64,000 nucleotides of DNA from Coffea arabica. Taxonomy: Eukaryota; Streptophyta; Magnoliopsida; Gentianales; Rubiaceae. The notes beneath the pieces were generated by a model. It saw only the letters and a program-made list of their open reading frames with translations. It did no database searches and was not told the DNA's origin. The position numbers and the translations under genes are program-made. The stretch spans positions 28,261,001 through 28,325,000 of the forward strand of contig NC_092324.1 of NCBI RefSeq assembly GCF_036785885.1, in the 5' to 3' direction. Of the stretch, positions 1 to 11,100 are shown piece by piece; the first letter of the stretch is position 1, and every line of letters begins with the position of its first letter.

Positions 1-858
1 ATAAAATGGAAAACTTCACCAAAACTCTTCAAATCAAGAAATAAATCACATATTCCATTACTCAAGCCACCATTAGGCACAAAATAACCATCATTAAGTA
101 TAGGAGGGAAGTTTAAGCATCACTCACCTAACAACAAGAGAGAGGAAGATGATGGACACCTTAGCTCTTCCAAAAAGCTTCACTAAACCAACCACTATCA
201 CCAACTAGAAAAGTTGTATGGAAAGGAAACTAATTTATGTGCTTGATTGAGATGATTTGCTAGTGGAAAGCTTGAAGATTGAAGAGGTTTTTTTCTCCTT
301 CTTGCAAGGGAGAGAGAGAGCCGGCTATGGAGAAAGAAAAATGGTGAATTTTGAATGATTTTTGAGATATTTAATCCTTTGGTCAAAAAAAGTCAAAAAT
401 GTGAATAGTGTTTCTTAAGTTCAATCCAATAAGGAAGTGACACTTGTCACTCTCATAAATGCAATCCTATCATTTCTTTTCTCTCTCACATCAATCATTT
501 CACACACTCTACTTATCTCTTAACACCCGATAAATTTTACACAGTATCCGAAACTTAACCTTATTGGCCGAATTTTTCCGAACTTTTCGCACTAGTGGGT
601 CCCACATCCGATATACGTTCTTAATTTCTCAAAAACTAACTAATACTAGAAAAATCATCAAAAACTCTATTTACTCAAAAAAAAATTATCTGGGGAATTT
701 TCTAATAAAGAAAATGTAGAAAAAACGGGTTTTCAATCTTAACCGGAACTTAGGGTTTAAATCTTAATCCCTACTTAGGGTTTTCGAAATACTCCCAAAC
801 CAAACGTTACCGCCCAAAATAATGAATATCTCAACGTAGAACGAACTGGGGTCTCACA
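1..858 (-). mobile_element. TR-GAG1 LTR, partial (cut by window edge)
   Basis: This is the 5' (U3) part of the minus-strand LTR and serves as 3' LTR of the first unit. In element sense it starts TGTGAGACCCC at 858. It carries two TTAGGGTTT telo-boxes (751-759, 776-784), a W-box pair (381-397) and a pyrimidine-rich putative leader start further into the LTR. The small ORF at 198-386 is low-complexity leader sequence and I do not regard it as a gene. Confidence 0.9.
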
Positions 859-881
859 ATCTCCCCCACTTAGGACAATTT
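859..881 (-). promoter_or_regulatory. Polypurine tract of TR-GAG1 unit 1
   Basis: Read on the minus strand, the bases directly before the 3' LTR are purine-rich (AAGTGGGGGAGAT) and abut the LTR start TGTGAG. This is where the plus-strand primer of reverse transcription should form. Copies lie at 6186, 11513, 16840 and 22167. The adjacent stretch also resembles the pol C-terminal tail of the chromovirus at 49110-49154, so it looks like a pol remnant kept after pol loss. Confidence 0.8.
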
Positions 882-904
882 CGTCCTCGAAATTAATTCG
901 CTGG

Positions 905-2110
905 TCAAAGCGTACCTTCAAAACCTACCGAAGGGTCAATCGCCTCCTGTTGACCCATTGCATACACTCTTGCTGGCCCTTTAGGTCGATTGTCCCCTGC
1001 ATTTGACGACTTAGTTGTGGTCCCTTCAGTCGGTGGCTTAAATCCTTCCTTTTCCATCTTAGGGCACCGGGCAATCAGGTGTTCGGTGCTACCACATTTG
1101 AAGCATTTGCGTACCGAACTATTCTTCCAGCAATTTTCATCGGTGTGATTGCCCCCACAGAAACCACAGATTGACTTGGCGGCTGTACTTGCCCCTCCAC
1201 GCTGGACACTCCTCGGCCCCTCTTGCACTACCCGACCCCGCACAAAGTTATTCGGGGTCCTTGCAGGTCGTGGACCATCCATACCTTTATTTATCTTGGC
1301 AGGTGGCTCGTTTAGCGAGCTTTGTCCGACCATGGAATCATTCGAGCTAGGTTGCCTCATTTTTCGATCATGGAAGTCTTTAACCTGTCCCCTCGCAGTC
1401 TCAATCCGCTGTGCTTTTTCTAGCGCTTGGCTAAACGTGTTCAACTGAGCAGCTGCTAGCGATTCCTGGATTTCCACATTTAAACCTTGAACGAATCGAC
1501 GGATTCGTTTCTGCTCCGTTAACACCAGCTCTGGGGCAAAGCGAGAAAGTTTAGTGAACTGAGTTTCGTACTCCGCCACGCTAGATGCACCTTGACGCAG
1601 GCGGATGAAATGATCTTCCCGTTTCTCTTGCACGATGGCCGGCAAGTACTTCTCATCAAATTCTCGGGTAAAATTGATCCAGGTCCAGGGGGTTTGTTCG
1701 CGCTCCCACTTGGTTTTAATCACGTTCCACCAGGCTCGAGCGGCTCCTTCAAACTGGAACACAGCAAAAGATATCTGCCGCTCTTCCGAATACCTAAGTG
1801 CGGCAAATATATCGAGCATACGGTCCATCCAGGTTTCTGCTAAATCAGGATTAGGTCCTCCTATGAACTTAGGAGGTGCAAACTTTTGGAACCGTTCTAA
1901 AGCACGGTCCTCGCCCTCATGATTATGTCCCGGATTATGTCCAGGATTTCCAACAGCATTCCCATGGCCCTGAGCCTGTTGGTCAATCATACGCTCCATC
2001 AAGTCAGCCATTCGCTGGATGGCTGTAGCTACTTGGTCTGGCTCTTGTTCATGTTCCATTTCAGGGCCTCGTCCTCGCCCTCTACCTCCACCTCGAGTAC
2101 CGGAGGCCAT
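905..2110 (-). CDS. gag: Gag polyprotein, TR-GAG1 copy 1
   Basis: This is a 401-aa Ty3/gypsy-type Gag, which should form the cytoplasmic particle that packages element RNA. Residues 5-15 are an RG-rich tail and residues about 66-250 form the retrotransposon gag (capsid) domain, with the typical ARAWWNV and FVQGLN stretches. Two zinc knuckles follow: C315-C318-H322-C327 (CX2CX3HX4C, one residue shorter than usual) and C336-C339-H344-C349 (canonical CCHC). The start is the first ATG after a 709-bp leader and is followed by the RG-rich N-terminus seen in related Gags. The ORF stops 46 bp before the 3' LTR; there is no protease, reverse transcriptase, RNase H or integrase. The reading frame is undamaged, so selection or very recent amplification is likely. 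Confidence 0.95.
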   Translation of the reverse strand: MASGTRGGGRGRGRGPEMEHEQEPDQVATAIQRMADLMERMIDQQAQGHGNAVGNPGHNPGHNHEGEDRALERFQKFAPPKFIGGPNPDLAETWMDRMLDIFAALRYSEERQISFAVFQFEGAARAWWNVIKTKWEREQTPWTWINFTREFDEKYLPAIVQEKREDHFIRLRQGASSVAEYETQFTKLSRFAPELVLTEQKRIRRFVQGLNVEIQESLAAAQLNTFSQALEKAQRIETARGQVKDFHDRKMRQPSSNDSMVGQSSLNEPPAKINKGMDGPRPARTPNNFVRGRVVQEGPRSVQRGGASTAAKSICGFCGGNHTDENCWKNSSVRKCFKCGSTEHLIARCPKMEKEGFKPPTEGTTTKSSNAGDNRPKGPARVYAMGQQEAIDPSVGFEGTL

Positions 2111-2819
2111 CTAGTGTACAAGTCTATAATTCGGAATAATACGTATGCTTATCATCCAGACCATGAGCAAAAGAAGAGTCATAAAATTTACGCACAAAAG
2201 GCACACAAAAGATAAGTTCAACATTCTATTCAAATATATACACGTATTTACAAAGTCACACCAAAAGATTTACACATTACCCGACCTCCAGTCGGTACAA
2301 AACCCAATATACACGAGCGCTCCGGCTCCAGTCGGTACAAAACCCAATATACACACGAGCACTCCGGCTCCAAAAATCTAGTCAACCAACCAGATAACAA
2401 AAGAAATTAGCCAGGCCAGTTCTAACAAAAGTAATCTGCCAGCTAATCAAAATACAAAAGTGACCCTAAACGCCTCCCCTAGGGCCCCGGTTCCCTACGG
2501 AACCTAACGTACCTATCTCACCTATCTGCTCTGGCCCGGTAGCTCGTGGGGGTGCCTCCGCGGCCAGATCTAGTAAGACCCCACAATCAAACGTGATAAT
2601 CAAACGTGATACTCCGGGCCCCTCCCACTCGGAGGTCTCGGTCCCGGTCCCACGCCGCTAGAACTGCCCAGATCCATACTTACAAACATTAATTTGTTAG
2701 TTGACCGACATTTCAGCTTAAAATATATCATTCAACTTAAAGAGAATCACATAATCCTAAGTCATCCTAATAAACCTATCACGTATGTCCCACAATTGCC
2801 CAAGCCCTCTAACCTAGGC
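2111..2819 (-). other. TR-GAG1 untranslated leader between PBS and gag
   Basis: These 709 bp separate the PBS from the gag ATG. They contain a 40-bp tandem duplication (about 2289-2372, two copies of a unit beginning GTCGGTACAAAACCC), a direct repeat of AATCAAACGTGAT near 2585-2610, and a 25-codon upstream ORF at 2600-2677 on the minus strand. The chromovirus at 40428 carries a 175-plus-codon ORF in the same place, so the short ORF may be its remnant. I see no other gene. The leader repeats in every unit at +5,327. Confidence 0.6.
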
Positions 2820-2831
2820 GCTCTGATACCA
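2820..2831 (-). promoter_or_regulatory. Primer-binding site, initiator-Met tRNA (unit 1)
   Basis: The minus strand reads TGGTATCAGAGC, the standard plant retrotransposon PBS complementary to the 3' end of initiator-Met tRNA. It lies two bases after the LTR end. Copies are at 8147-8158, 13474-13485, 18801-18812 and 24128-24139. This site fixes the LTR boundary and the element orientation. Confidence 0.95.
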
Positions 2832-3156
2832 ACTGTGACGACCCCACTTCTCCCAAGGGCGAACCCAAGGGTATCGGCGGGCCGCCTGCCTAGCTCGCGC
2901 CAGGACTCAAAACTTAAAGTAATAAAACTAGATAAATCGAAAGAGCACTGTATACAATCCCAAAAGTTATATTTACATCTTCAAAAGTCTCGAGTCAAAC
3001 CACTCTAATACACTATAACCACAACCAGCAGAAGATAGACCCTAAGAAGGGTCCTTATACAAACCACCAAAACAAAAACAACCATCCTAACTGTTCAACT
3101 ATTACAAGCCAATCTAACTATACTAGTATACGAGCCAAAAGTCCCCGCGTCGGCCC

Positions 3157-5454
3157 CTGCTAAGGAAAACAAATGGAAAGGGGTAAGCTATATGCTTAGT
3201 AAGTAAACAGGGGCGAAAGCATAAATTTCACGTAACAGTTACACAGTAAGAGTAAAGCAAAAGCAGAAAAGTAACATCACATAATAAGGATACAGGTGGC
3301 TCCAAAGCCAATTCATATGCCATGCGTGATCTCCTGCCGACACTCCGTCGACCACACTCAATGGTCCGTAGACTTCACTTGTACACCCACCGACACCTTA
3401 TCACCCTCACTGGCCAGTCACCTCACAAACTTGCCCGGGCGAACGAAATCACAAACTTGAGCTTGAGTCACAAGCTCGGGTCACAAACTTGGTCATCTTC
3501 TCGGTGAACCGGATTCACAAAATTGGTTCATAACATGAACCTACAAACTTGGTGACCTCAGACTAAGTTGGACTGACTTCGACCAAGCCCTAACCGGCTC
3601 GAATAGTCCAAACAGGTCTTAGATCGGGCCCACGAACTCACAAACTTTGCAAACTTCACAAATTTTACTCGAAAGTCGCCCTGAGCCACAAGCTCAAGGG
3701 TTTTGGTTCCAAAAGGTTCATATACATATGCCAAGTACAATTATACATTCAAATTAGGGTTTAGGTCGAGTGCGATAAAGTACACTCTCGCCTAAGCACC
3801 CTTTTCACATATCTCAAACACATAGCAAAGAAAACACATCAAACTGGCCTGAATACTTACTCAGAAACTGAAATAGCAAAAATACGAAGTCGGATCGAAA
3901 TGAACAGCTAGTAGTGGGCCCCACCCGTTCCGCCCAGCTCACCACCGTCTGAAATAGAAGATTGTGTCACATAATATCGCAAACGGCTACTATCGTGCCT
4001 AAAACAAGCAAAACGGCAAACACGACACGCGCGCACGTAAATATGACGGACGGAAACGGAAACGGCCGTTAGCGGAAACGGCAGATTTGACACTCGTTTC
4101 TAGTTTACTCATAAGTTGAGCTACGAATACCGGATTAAGGCGTATGAGACACCATATCGAAGCTTAAAGGATGAACAACAACTGTTATGAAGACATCCAG
4201 AACTGAAACTGGAGGCTTCAGTCCCAAATGAACCAAACACAATCGCTTACGAAATCTGGCCAATGCACAAATGGTCAATTTTGAGTGCAAACTGTTTTCT
4301 ATGCTACACATGGTCAAAAGAGTTGAAAATTGGCAGTTAGATAGTTCATTCCAAATGGAACAACTTTCATGAAGGTCGGCAATCCAAATTTGGAACGGAA
4401 ATTGGTCATCAGGACCAAAACAGATCTGACCAGAAAATGGTCATTTTCACGGGCAGGCCTTATTTGCTCGGCTATATCTCAGGTTTTATAAATCCGATTC
4501 ATGAAATTCCAAGGGCGTTAGAAAGCTCTGATATAGGGTTATAGGTTTGGTGTTTTGGTCGCAAGCCCAAACAGCTTGTAACCTAGTCAAACGTGAAGCC
4601 AAAGTTCCAGTCGTAAACTGTCCGGATATAGGAACAGAACAGAATTTGACGGTCAAAACAGGTCTGAGTATTTCGTTTATAACTCAGGTTATACCACTCT
4701 TTTAATCCTAAAAGTTTACAGGGATATCCAGGACTTAATGGGCTACAACAATGTAGAAGGCCTCTCAATCCAAATCCTAGCACAACTAAGTCAAAAATGC
4801 AGAAAACCAACCCAGAACCGTAATTGCAGGTTCCCAAATCACACAAAACTGTAATCAGTCCAAGTCAGGGTATACAGGTCCAAAAGCATTGATTCCAAAG
4901 GCATATGAAAGCTAAGACATCAATATACATTTCATCAGAAGACACCAACAACAAAATCCAAACCAATTCCAGTCGAAACAGACAATTACTATCGCAGTTC
5001 GGACATTCTGTTCACCAAAAACAGCAACAGTAAAAACGGCATAACTCACTCTATACTACTCCAAATGCCCTGAAATTTTGCAGGAACTTCAACCTCATCA
5101 ATACCTACAACTTTCATGTTTTGAGTAAAGTCCAATTTGGCCTCTAGCTATGACCTAAAATTTCGGACAGAATGTTCAACCAAGAACCCTAATTTTCCAG
5201 AAATTCTTCCAAATTCAAAATTGATTGCATTTATCAACAATTCACACCTACTAGAGTCTATATAGACCATTATCAATCATCATAAACAACCACACCATCA
5301 TAATCCAATTAAACCAGAAAAATCATCATAAAATGGAAAACTTCACCAAAACTCTTCAAATCAAGAAATAAATCACATATTCCATTACTCAAGCCACCAT
5401 TAGGCACAAAATAACCATCATTAAGTATAGGAGGGAAGTTTAAGCATCACTCAC
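3157..5454 (-). other. Predicted two-intron region of the TR-GAG1 leader inside the LTR
   Basis: On the minus strand, intron 1 runs 5454-3949 (1,506 bp; GTGAGT donor, TTCTATTTCAG acceptor), exon 2 is 3948-3861 (88 nt) and intron 2 runs 3860-3157 (704 bp; GTAAGT donor, acceptor after TTTTCCTTAGCAG with a TTACTAAG branch-like sequence 35-40 nt upstream). The same order of sites, with similar exon 2 length, occurs in three other LTR families in this window. There is no transcript evidence; the call rests on splice consensus and conservation. Equivalent positions recur every 5,327 bp. Confidence 0.6.
3768..3787 (-). promoter_or_regulatory. Conserved stem-loop in TR-GAG1 intron 2
   Basis: GAGTG and CACTC enclose a ten-base loop whose element-sense core is TACTTTATCG. 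The loop and stem are kept in the other three LTR families at 36766-36785, 53187-53210 and 42626-42649. Its role is unknown; a packaging, dimerisation or splicing-control element would fit. Confidence 0.55.
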
Positions 5455-5707
5455 CTAACAACAAGAGAGAGGAAGATGATGGACACCTTAGCTCTTCCAA
5501 AAAGCTTCACTAAACCAACCACTATCACCAACTAGAAAAGTTGTATGGAAAGGAAACTAATTTATGTGCTTGATTGAGATGATTTGCTAGTGGAAAGCTT
5601 GAAGATTGAAGAGGTTTTTTTCTCCTTCTTGCAAGGGAGAGAGAGAGCCGGCTATGGAGAAAGAAAAATGGTGAATTTTGAATGATTTTTGAGATATTTA
5701 ATCCTTT

Positions 5708-5724
5708 GGTCAAAAAAAGTCAAA
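5708..5724 (-). promoter_or_regulatory. W-box pair in the putative TR-GAG1 core promoter region
   Basis: The minus strand carries TTGACTTTTTTTGACC, i.e. two W-box cores (TTGAC), followed downstream by an A/T-rich TTAAATATC and a CT-rich tract typical of plant leaders. A GTTGACTTTT motif occupies the equivalent place in the chromovirus LTR (40726-40735) and in TR-GAG2 (55893-55902). WRKY binding is inferred from the motif only. Confidence 0.4.
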
Positions 5725-6231
5725 AATGTGAATAGTGTTTCTTAAGTTCAATCCAATAAGGAAGTGACACTTGTCACTCTCATAAATGCAATCCTATCAT
5801 TTCTTTTCTCTCTCACATCAATCATTTCACACACTCTACTTATCTCTTAACACCCGATAAATTTTACACAGTATCCGAAACTTAACCTTATTGGCCGAAT
5901 TTTTCCGAACTTTTCGCACTAGTGGGTCCCACATCCGATATACGTTCTTAATTTCTCAAAAACTAACTAATACTAGAAAAATCATCAAAAACTCTATTTA
6001 CTCAAAAAAAAATTATCTGGGGAATTTTCTAATAAAGAAAATGTAGAAAAAACGGGTTTTCAATCTTAACCGGAACTTAGGGTTTAAATCTTAATCCCTA
6101 CTTAGGGTTTTCGAAATACTCCCAAACCAAACGTTACCGCCCAAAATAATGAATATCTCAACGTAGAACGAACTGGGGTCTCACAATCTCCCCCACTTAG
6201 GACAATTTCGTCCTCGAAATTAATTCGCTGG

Positions 6232-7437
6232 TCAAAGCGTACCTTCAAAACCTACCGAAGGGTCAATCGCCTCCTGTTGACCCATTGCATACACTCTTGC
6301 TGGCCCTTTAGGTCGATTGTCCCCTGCATTTGACGACTTAGTTGTGGTCCCTTCAGTCGGTGGCTTAAATCCTTCCTTTTCCATCTTAGGGCACCGGGCA
6401 ATCAGGTGTTCGGTGCTACCACATTTGAAGCATTTGCGTACCGAACTATTCTTCCAGCAATTTTCATCGGTGTGATTGCCCCCACAGAAACCACAGATTG
6501 ACTTGGCGGCTGTACTTGCCCCTCCACGCTGGACACTCCTCGGCCCCTCTTGCACTACCCGACCCCGCACAAAGTTATTCGGGGTCCTTGCAGGTCGTGG
6601 ACCATCCATACCTTTATTTATCTTGGCAGGTGGCTCGTTTAGCGAGCTTTGTCCGACCATGGAATCATTCGAGCTAGGTTGCCTCATTTTTCGATCATGG
6701 AAGTCTTTAACCTGTCCCCTCGCAGTCTCAATCCGCTGTGCTTTTTCTAGCGCTTGGCTAAACGTGTTCAACTGAGCAGCTGCTAGCGATTCCTGGATTT
6801 CCACATTTAAACCTTGAACGAATCGACGGATTCGTTTCTGCTCCGTTAACACCAGCTCTGGGGCAAAGCGAGAAAGTTTAGTGAACTGAGTTTCGTACTC
6901 CGCCACGCTAGATGCACCTTGACGCAGGCGGATGAAATGATCTTCCCGTTTCTCTTGCACGATGGCCGGCAAGTACTTCTCATCAAATTCTCGGGTAAAA
7001 TTGATCCAGGTCCAGGGGGTTTGTTCGCGCTCCCACTTGGTTTTAATCACGTTCCACCAGGCTCGAGCGGCTCCTTCAAACTGGAACACAGCAAAAGATA
7101 TCTGCCGCTCTTCCGAATACCTAAGTGCGGCAAATATATCGAGCATACGGTCCATCCAGGTTTCTGCTAAATCAGGATTAGGTCCTCCTATGAACTTAGG
7201 AGGTGCAAACTTTTGGAACCGTTCTAAAGCACGGTCCTCGCCCTCATGATTATGTCCCGGATTATGTCCAGGATTTCCAACAGCATTCCCATGGCCCTGA
7301 GCCTGTTGGTCAATCATACGCTCCATCAAGTCAGCCATTCGCTGGATGGCTGTAGCTACTTGGTCTGGCTCTTGTTCATGTTCCATTTCAGGGCCTCGTC
7401 CTCGCCCTCTACCTCCACCTCGAGTACCGGAGGCCAT
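6232..7437 (-). CDS. gag: Gag polyprotein, TR-GAG1 copy 2
   Basis: The translation is identical to the copy at 905-2110: RG-rich N-terminus, capsid domain and two zinc knuckles, with no pol behind it. It lies between the LTR at 2834-6185 (its 3' LTR) and the LTR at 8161-11512 (its 5' LTR and promoter). Because each internal LTR serves two neighbours, transcription starting in one LTR could either end in the next or read through several units and give multi-Gag RNAs. Confidence 0.95.
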   Translation of the reverse strand: MASGTRGGGRGRGRGPEMEHEQEPDQVATAIQRMADLMERMIDQQAQGHGNAVGNPGHNPGHNHEGEDRALERFQKFAPPKFIGGPNPDLAETWMDRMLDIFAALRYSEERQISFAVFQFEGAARAWWNVIKTKWEREQTPWTWINFTREFDEKYLPAIVQEKREDHFIRLRQGASSVAEYETQFTKLSRFAPELVLTEQKRIRRFVQGLNVEIQESLAAAQLNTFSQALEKAQRIETARGQVKDFHDRKMRQPSSNDSMVGQSSLNEPPAKINKGMDGPRPARTPNNFVRGRVVQEGPRSVQRGGASTAAKSICGFCGGNHTDENCWKNSSVRKCFKCGSTEHLIARCPKMEKEGFKPPTEGTTTKSSNAGDNRPKGPARVYAMGQQEAIDPSVGFEGTL

Positions 7438-8160
7438 CTAGTGTACAAGTCTATAATTCGGAATAATACGTATGCTTATCATCCAGACCATGAGCAAAAG
7501 AAGAGTCATAAAATTTACGCACAAAAGGCACACAAAAGATAAGTTCAACATTCTATTCAAATATATACACGTATTTACAAAGTCACACCAAAAGATTTAC
7601 ACATTACCCGACCTCCAGTCGGTACAAAACCCAATATACACGAGCGCTCCGGCTCCAGTCGGTACAAAACCCAATATACACACGAGCACTCCGGCTCCAA
7701 AAATCTAGTCAACCAACCAGATAACAAAAGAAATTAGCCAGGCCAGTTCTAACAAAAGTAATCTGCCAGCTAATCAAAATACAAAAGTGACCCTAAACGC
7801 CTCCCCTAGGGCCCCGGTTCCCTACGGAACCTAACGTACCTATCTCACCTATCTGCTCTGGCCCGGTAGCTCGTGGGGGTGCCTCCGCGGCCAGATCTAG
7901 TAAGACCCCACAATCAAACGTGATAATCAAACGTGATACTCCGGGCCCCTCCCACTCGGAGGTCTCGGTCCCGGTCCCACGCCGCTAGAACTGCCCAGAT
8001 CCATACTTACAAACATTAATTTGTTAGTTGACCGACATTTCAGCTTAAAATATATCATTCAACTTAAAGAGAATCACATAATCCTAAGTCATCCTAATAA
8101 ACCTATCACGTATGTCCCACAATTGCCCAAGCCCTCTAACCTAGGCGCTCTGATACCAAC

Positions 8161-11100
8161 TGTGACGACCCCACTTCTCCCAAGGGCGAACCCAAGGGTA
8201 TCGGCGGGCCGCCTGCCTAGCTCGCGCCAGGACTCAAAACTTAAAGTAATAAAACTAGATAAATCGAAAGAGCACTGTATACAATCCCAAAAGTTATATT
8301 TACATCTTCAAAAGTCTCGAGTCAAACCACTCTAATACACTATAACCACAACCAGCAGAAGATAGACCCTAAGAAGGGTCCTTATACAAACCACCAAAAC
8401 AAAAACAACCATCCTAACTGTTCAACTATTACAAGCCAATCTAACTATACTAGTATACGAGCCAAAAGTCCCCGCGTCGGCCCCTGCTAAGGAAAACAAA
8501 TGGAAAGGGGTAAGCTATATGCTTAGTAAGTAAACAGGGGCGAAAGCATAAATTTCACGTAACAGTTACACAGTAAGAGTAAAGCAAAAGCAGAAAAGTA
8601 ACATCACATAATAAGGATACAGGTGGCTCCAAAGCCAATTCATATGCCATGCGTGATCTCCTGCCGACACTCCGTCGACCACACTCAATGGTCCGTAGAC
8701 TTCACTTGTACACCCACCGACACCTTATCACCCTCACTGGCCAGTCACCTCACAAACTTGCCCGGGCGAACGAAATCACAAACTTGAGCTTGAGTCACAA
8801 GCTCGGGTCACAAACTTGGTCATCTTCTCGGTGAACCGGATTCACAAAATTGGTTCATAACATGAACCTACAAACTTGGTGACCTCAGACTAAGTTGGAC
8901 TGACTTCGACCAAGCCCTAACCGGCTCGAATAGTCCAAACAGGTCTTAGATCGGGCCCACGAACTCACAAACTTTGCAAACTTCACAAATTTTACTCGAA
9001 AGTCGCCCTGAGCCACAAGCTCAAGGGTTTTGGTTCCAAAAGGTTCATATACATATGCCAAGTACAATTATACATTCAAATTAGGGTTTAGGTCGAGTGC
9101 GATAAAGTACACTCTCGCCTAAGCACCCTTTTCACATATCTCAAACACATAGCAAAGAAAACACATCAAACTGGCCTGAATACTTACTCAGAAACTGAAA
9201 TAGCAAAAATACGAAGTCGGATCGAAATGAACAGCTAGTAGTGGGCCCCACCCGTTCCGCCCAGCTCACCACCGTCTGAAATAGAAGATTGTGTCACATA
9301 ATATCGCAAACGGCTACTATCGTGCCTAAAACAAGCAAAACGGCAAACACGACACGCGCGCACGTAAATATGACGGACGGAAACGGAAACGGCCGTTAGC
9401 GGAAACGGCAGATTTGACACTCGTTTCTAGTTTACTCATAAGTTGAGCTACGAATACCGGATTAAGGCGTATGAGACACCATATCGAAGCTTAAAGGATG
9501 AACAACAACTGTTATGAAGACATCCAGAACTGAAACTGGAGGCTTCAGTCCCAAATGAACCAAACACAATCGCTTACGAAATCTGGCCAATGCACAAATG
9601 GTCAATTTTGAGTGCAAACTGTTTTCTATGCTACACATGGTCAAAAGAGTTGAAAATTGGCAGTTAGATAGTTCATTCCAAATGGAACAACTTTCATGAA
9701 GGTCGGCAATCCAAATTTGGAACGGAAATTGGTCATCAGGACCAAAACAGATCTGACCAGAAAATGGTCATTTTCACGGGCAGGCCTTATTTGCTCGGCT
9801 ATATCTCAGGTTTTATAAATCCGATTCATGAAATTCCAAGGGCGTTAGAAAGCTCTGATATAGGGTTATAGGTTTGGTGTTTTGGTCGCAAGCCCAAACA
9901 GCTTGTAACCTAGTCAAACGTGAAGCCAAAGTTCCAGTCGTAAACTGTCCGGATATAGGAACAGAACAGAATTTGACGGTCAAAACAGGTCTGAGTATTT
10001 CGTTTATAACTCAGGTTATACCACTCTTTTAATCCTAAAAGTTTACAGGGATATCCAGGACTTAATGGGCTACAACAATGTAGAAGGCCTCTCAATCCAA
10101 ATCCTAGCACAACTAAGTCAAAAATGCAGAAAACCAACCCAGAACCGTAATTGCAGGTTCCCAAATCACACAAAACTGTAATCAGTCCAAGTCAGGGTAT
10201 ACAGGTCCAAAAGCATTGATTCCAAAGGCATATGAAAGCTAAGACATCAATATACATTTCATCAGAAGACACCAACAACAAAATCCAAACCAATTCCAGT
10301 CGAAACAGACAATTACTATCGCAGTTCGGACATTCTGTTCACCAAAAACAGCAACAGTAAAAACGGCATAACTCACTCTATACTACTCCAAATGCCCTGA
10401 AATTTTGCAGGAACTTCAACCTCATCAATACCTACAACTTTCATGTTTTGAGTAAAGTCCAATTTGGCCTCTAGCTATGACCTAAAATTTCGGACAGAAT
10501 GTTCAACCAAGAACCCTAATTTTCCAGAAATTCTTCCAAATTCAAAATTGATTGCATTTATCAACAATTCACACCTACTAGAGTCTATATAGACCATTAT
10601 CAATCATCATAAACAACCACACCATCATAATCCAATTAAACCAGAAAAATCATCATAAAATGGAAAACTTCACCAAAACTCTTCAAATCAAGAAATAAAT
10701 CACATATTCCATTACTCAAGCCACCATTAGGCACAAAATAACCATCATTAAGTATAGGAGGGAAGTTTAAGCATCACTCACCTAACAACAAGAGAGAGGA
10801 AGATGATGGACACCTTAGCTCTTCCAAAAAGCTTCACTAAACCAACCACTATCACCAACTAGAAAAGTTGTATGGAAAGGAAACTAATTTATGTGCTTGA
10901 TTGAGATGATTTGCTAGTGGAAAGCTTGAAGATTGAAGAGGTTTTTTTCTCCTTCTTGCAAGGGAGAGAGAGAGCCGGCTATGGAGAAAGAAAAATGGTG
11001 AATTTTGAATGATTTTTGAGATATTTAATCCTTTGGTCAAAAAAAGTCAAAAATGTGAATAGTGTTTCTTAAGTTCAATCCAATAAGGAAGTGACACTTG

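Larger units (their letters stand above)
2834..6185 (-). mobile_element. TR-GAG1 LTR, complete, 3,352 bp (copy 1)
   Basis: The LTR runs from TGTGAGACCCC at 6185 to GTCGTCACA at 2834 on the minus strand, bounded by PPT-like sequence on one side and the initiator-Met PBS on the other. It appears to carry a split leader. Exon 1 ends at 5455 (TTAG before GTGAGTG), intron 1 is 5454-3949, exon 2 is 3948-3861, intron 2 is 3860-3157 ending TTTTCCTTAGCAG, and exon 3 starts at 3156. A stem-loop lies at 3768-3787 and a run of degenerate CACAAACTTG repeats at about 3424-3660. Its last 75 or so bases are shared with three other LTR families here. Open frames inside it are short and not convincing. Confidence 0.93.

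Noticed and set aside
198..386. 62-aa minus-strand ORF in the LTR leader, repeated in each unit
   Set aside because: It is Ser/Leu-rich low-complexity leader sequence, and the predicted transcription start lies next to or within it; no homologous frame exists in the other LTR families.
1149..2381. Overlapping plus-strand ORFs of 78-99 aa opposite gag, repeated in each unit
   Set aside because: They are antisense to the conserved gag frame, have no domain, and recur only because the unit recurs.
2820..2831. tRNA gene at the initiator-Met match
   Set aside because: Only the 12-base PBS matches; no tRNA body follows.
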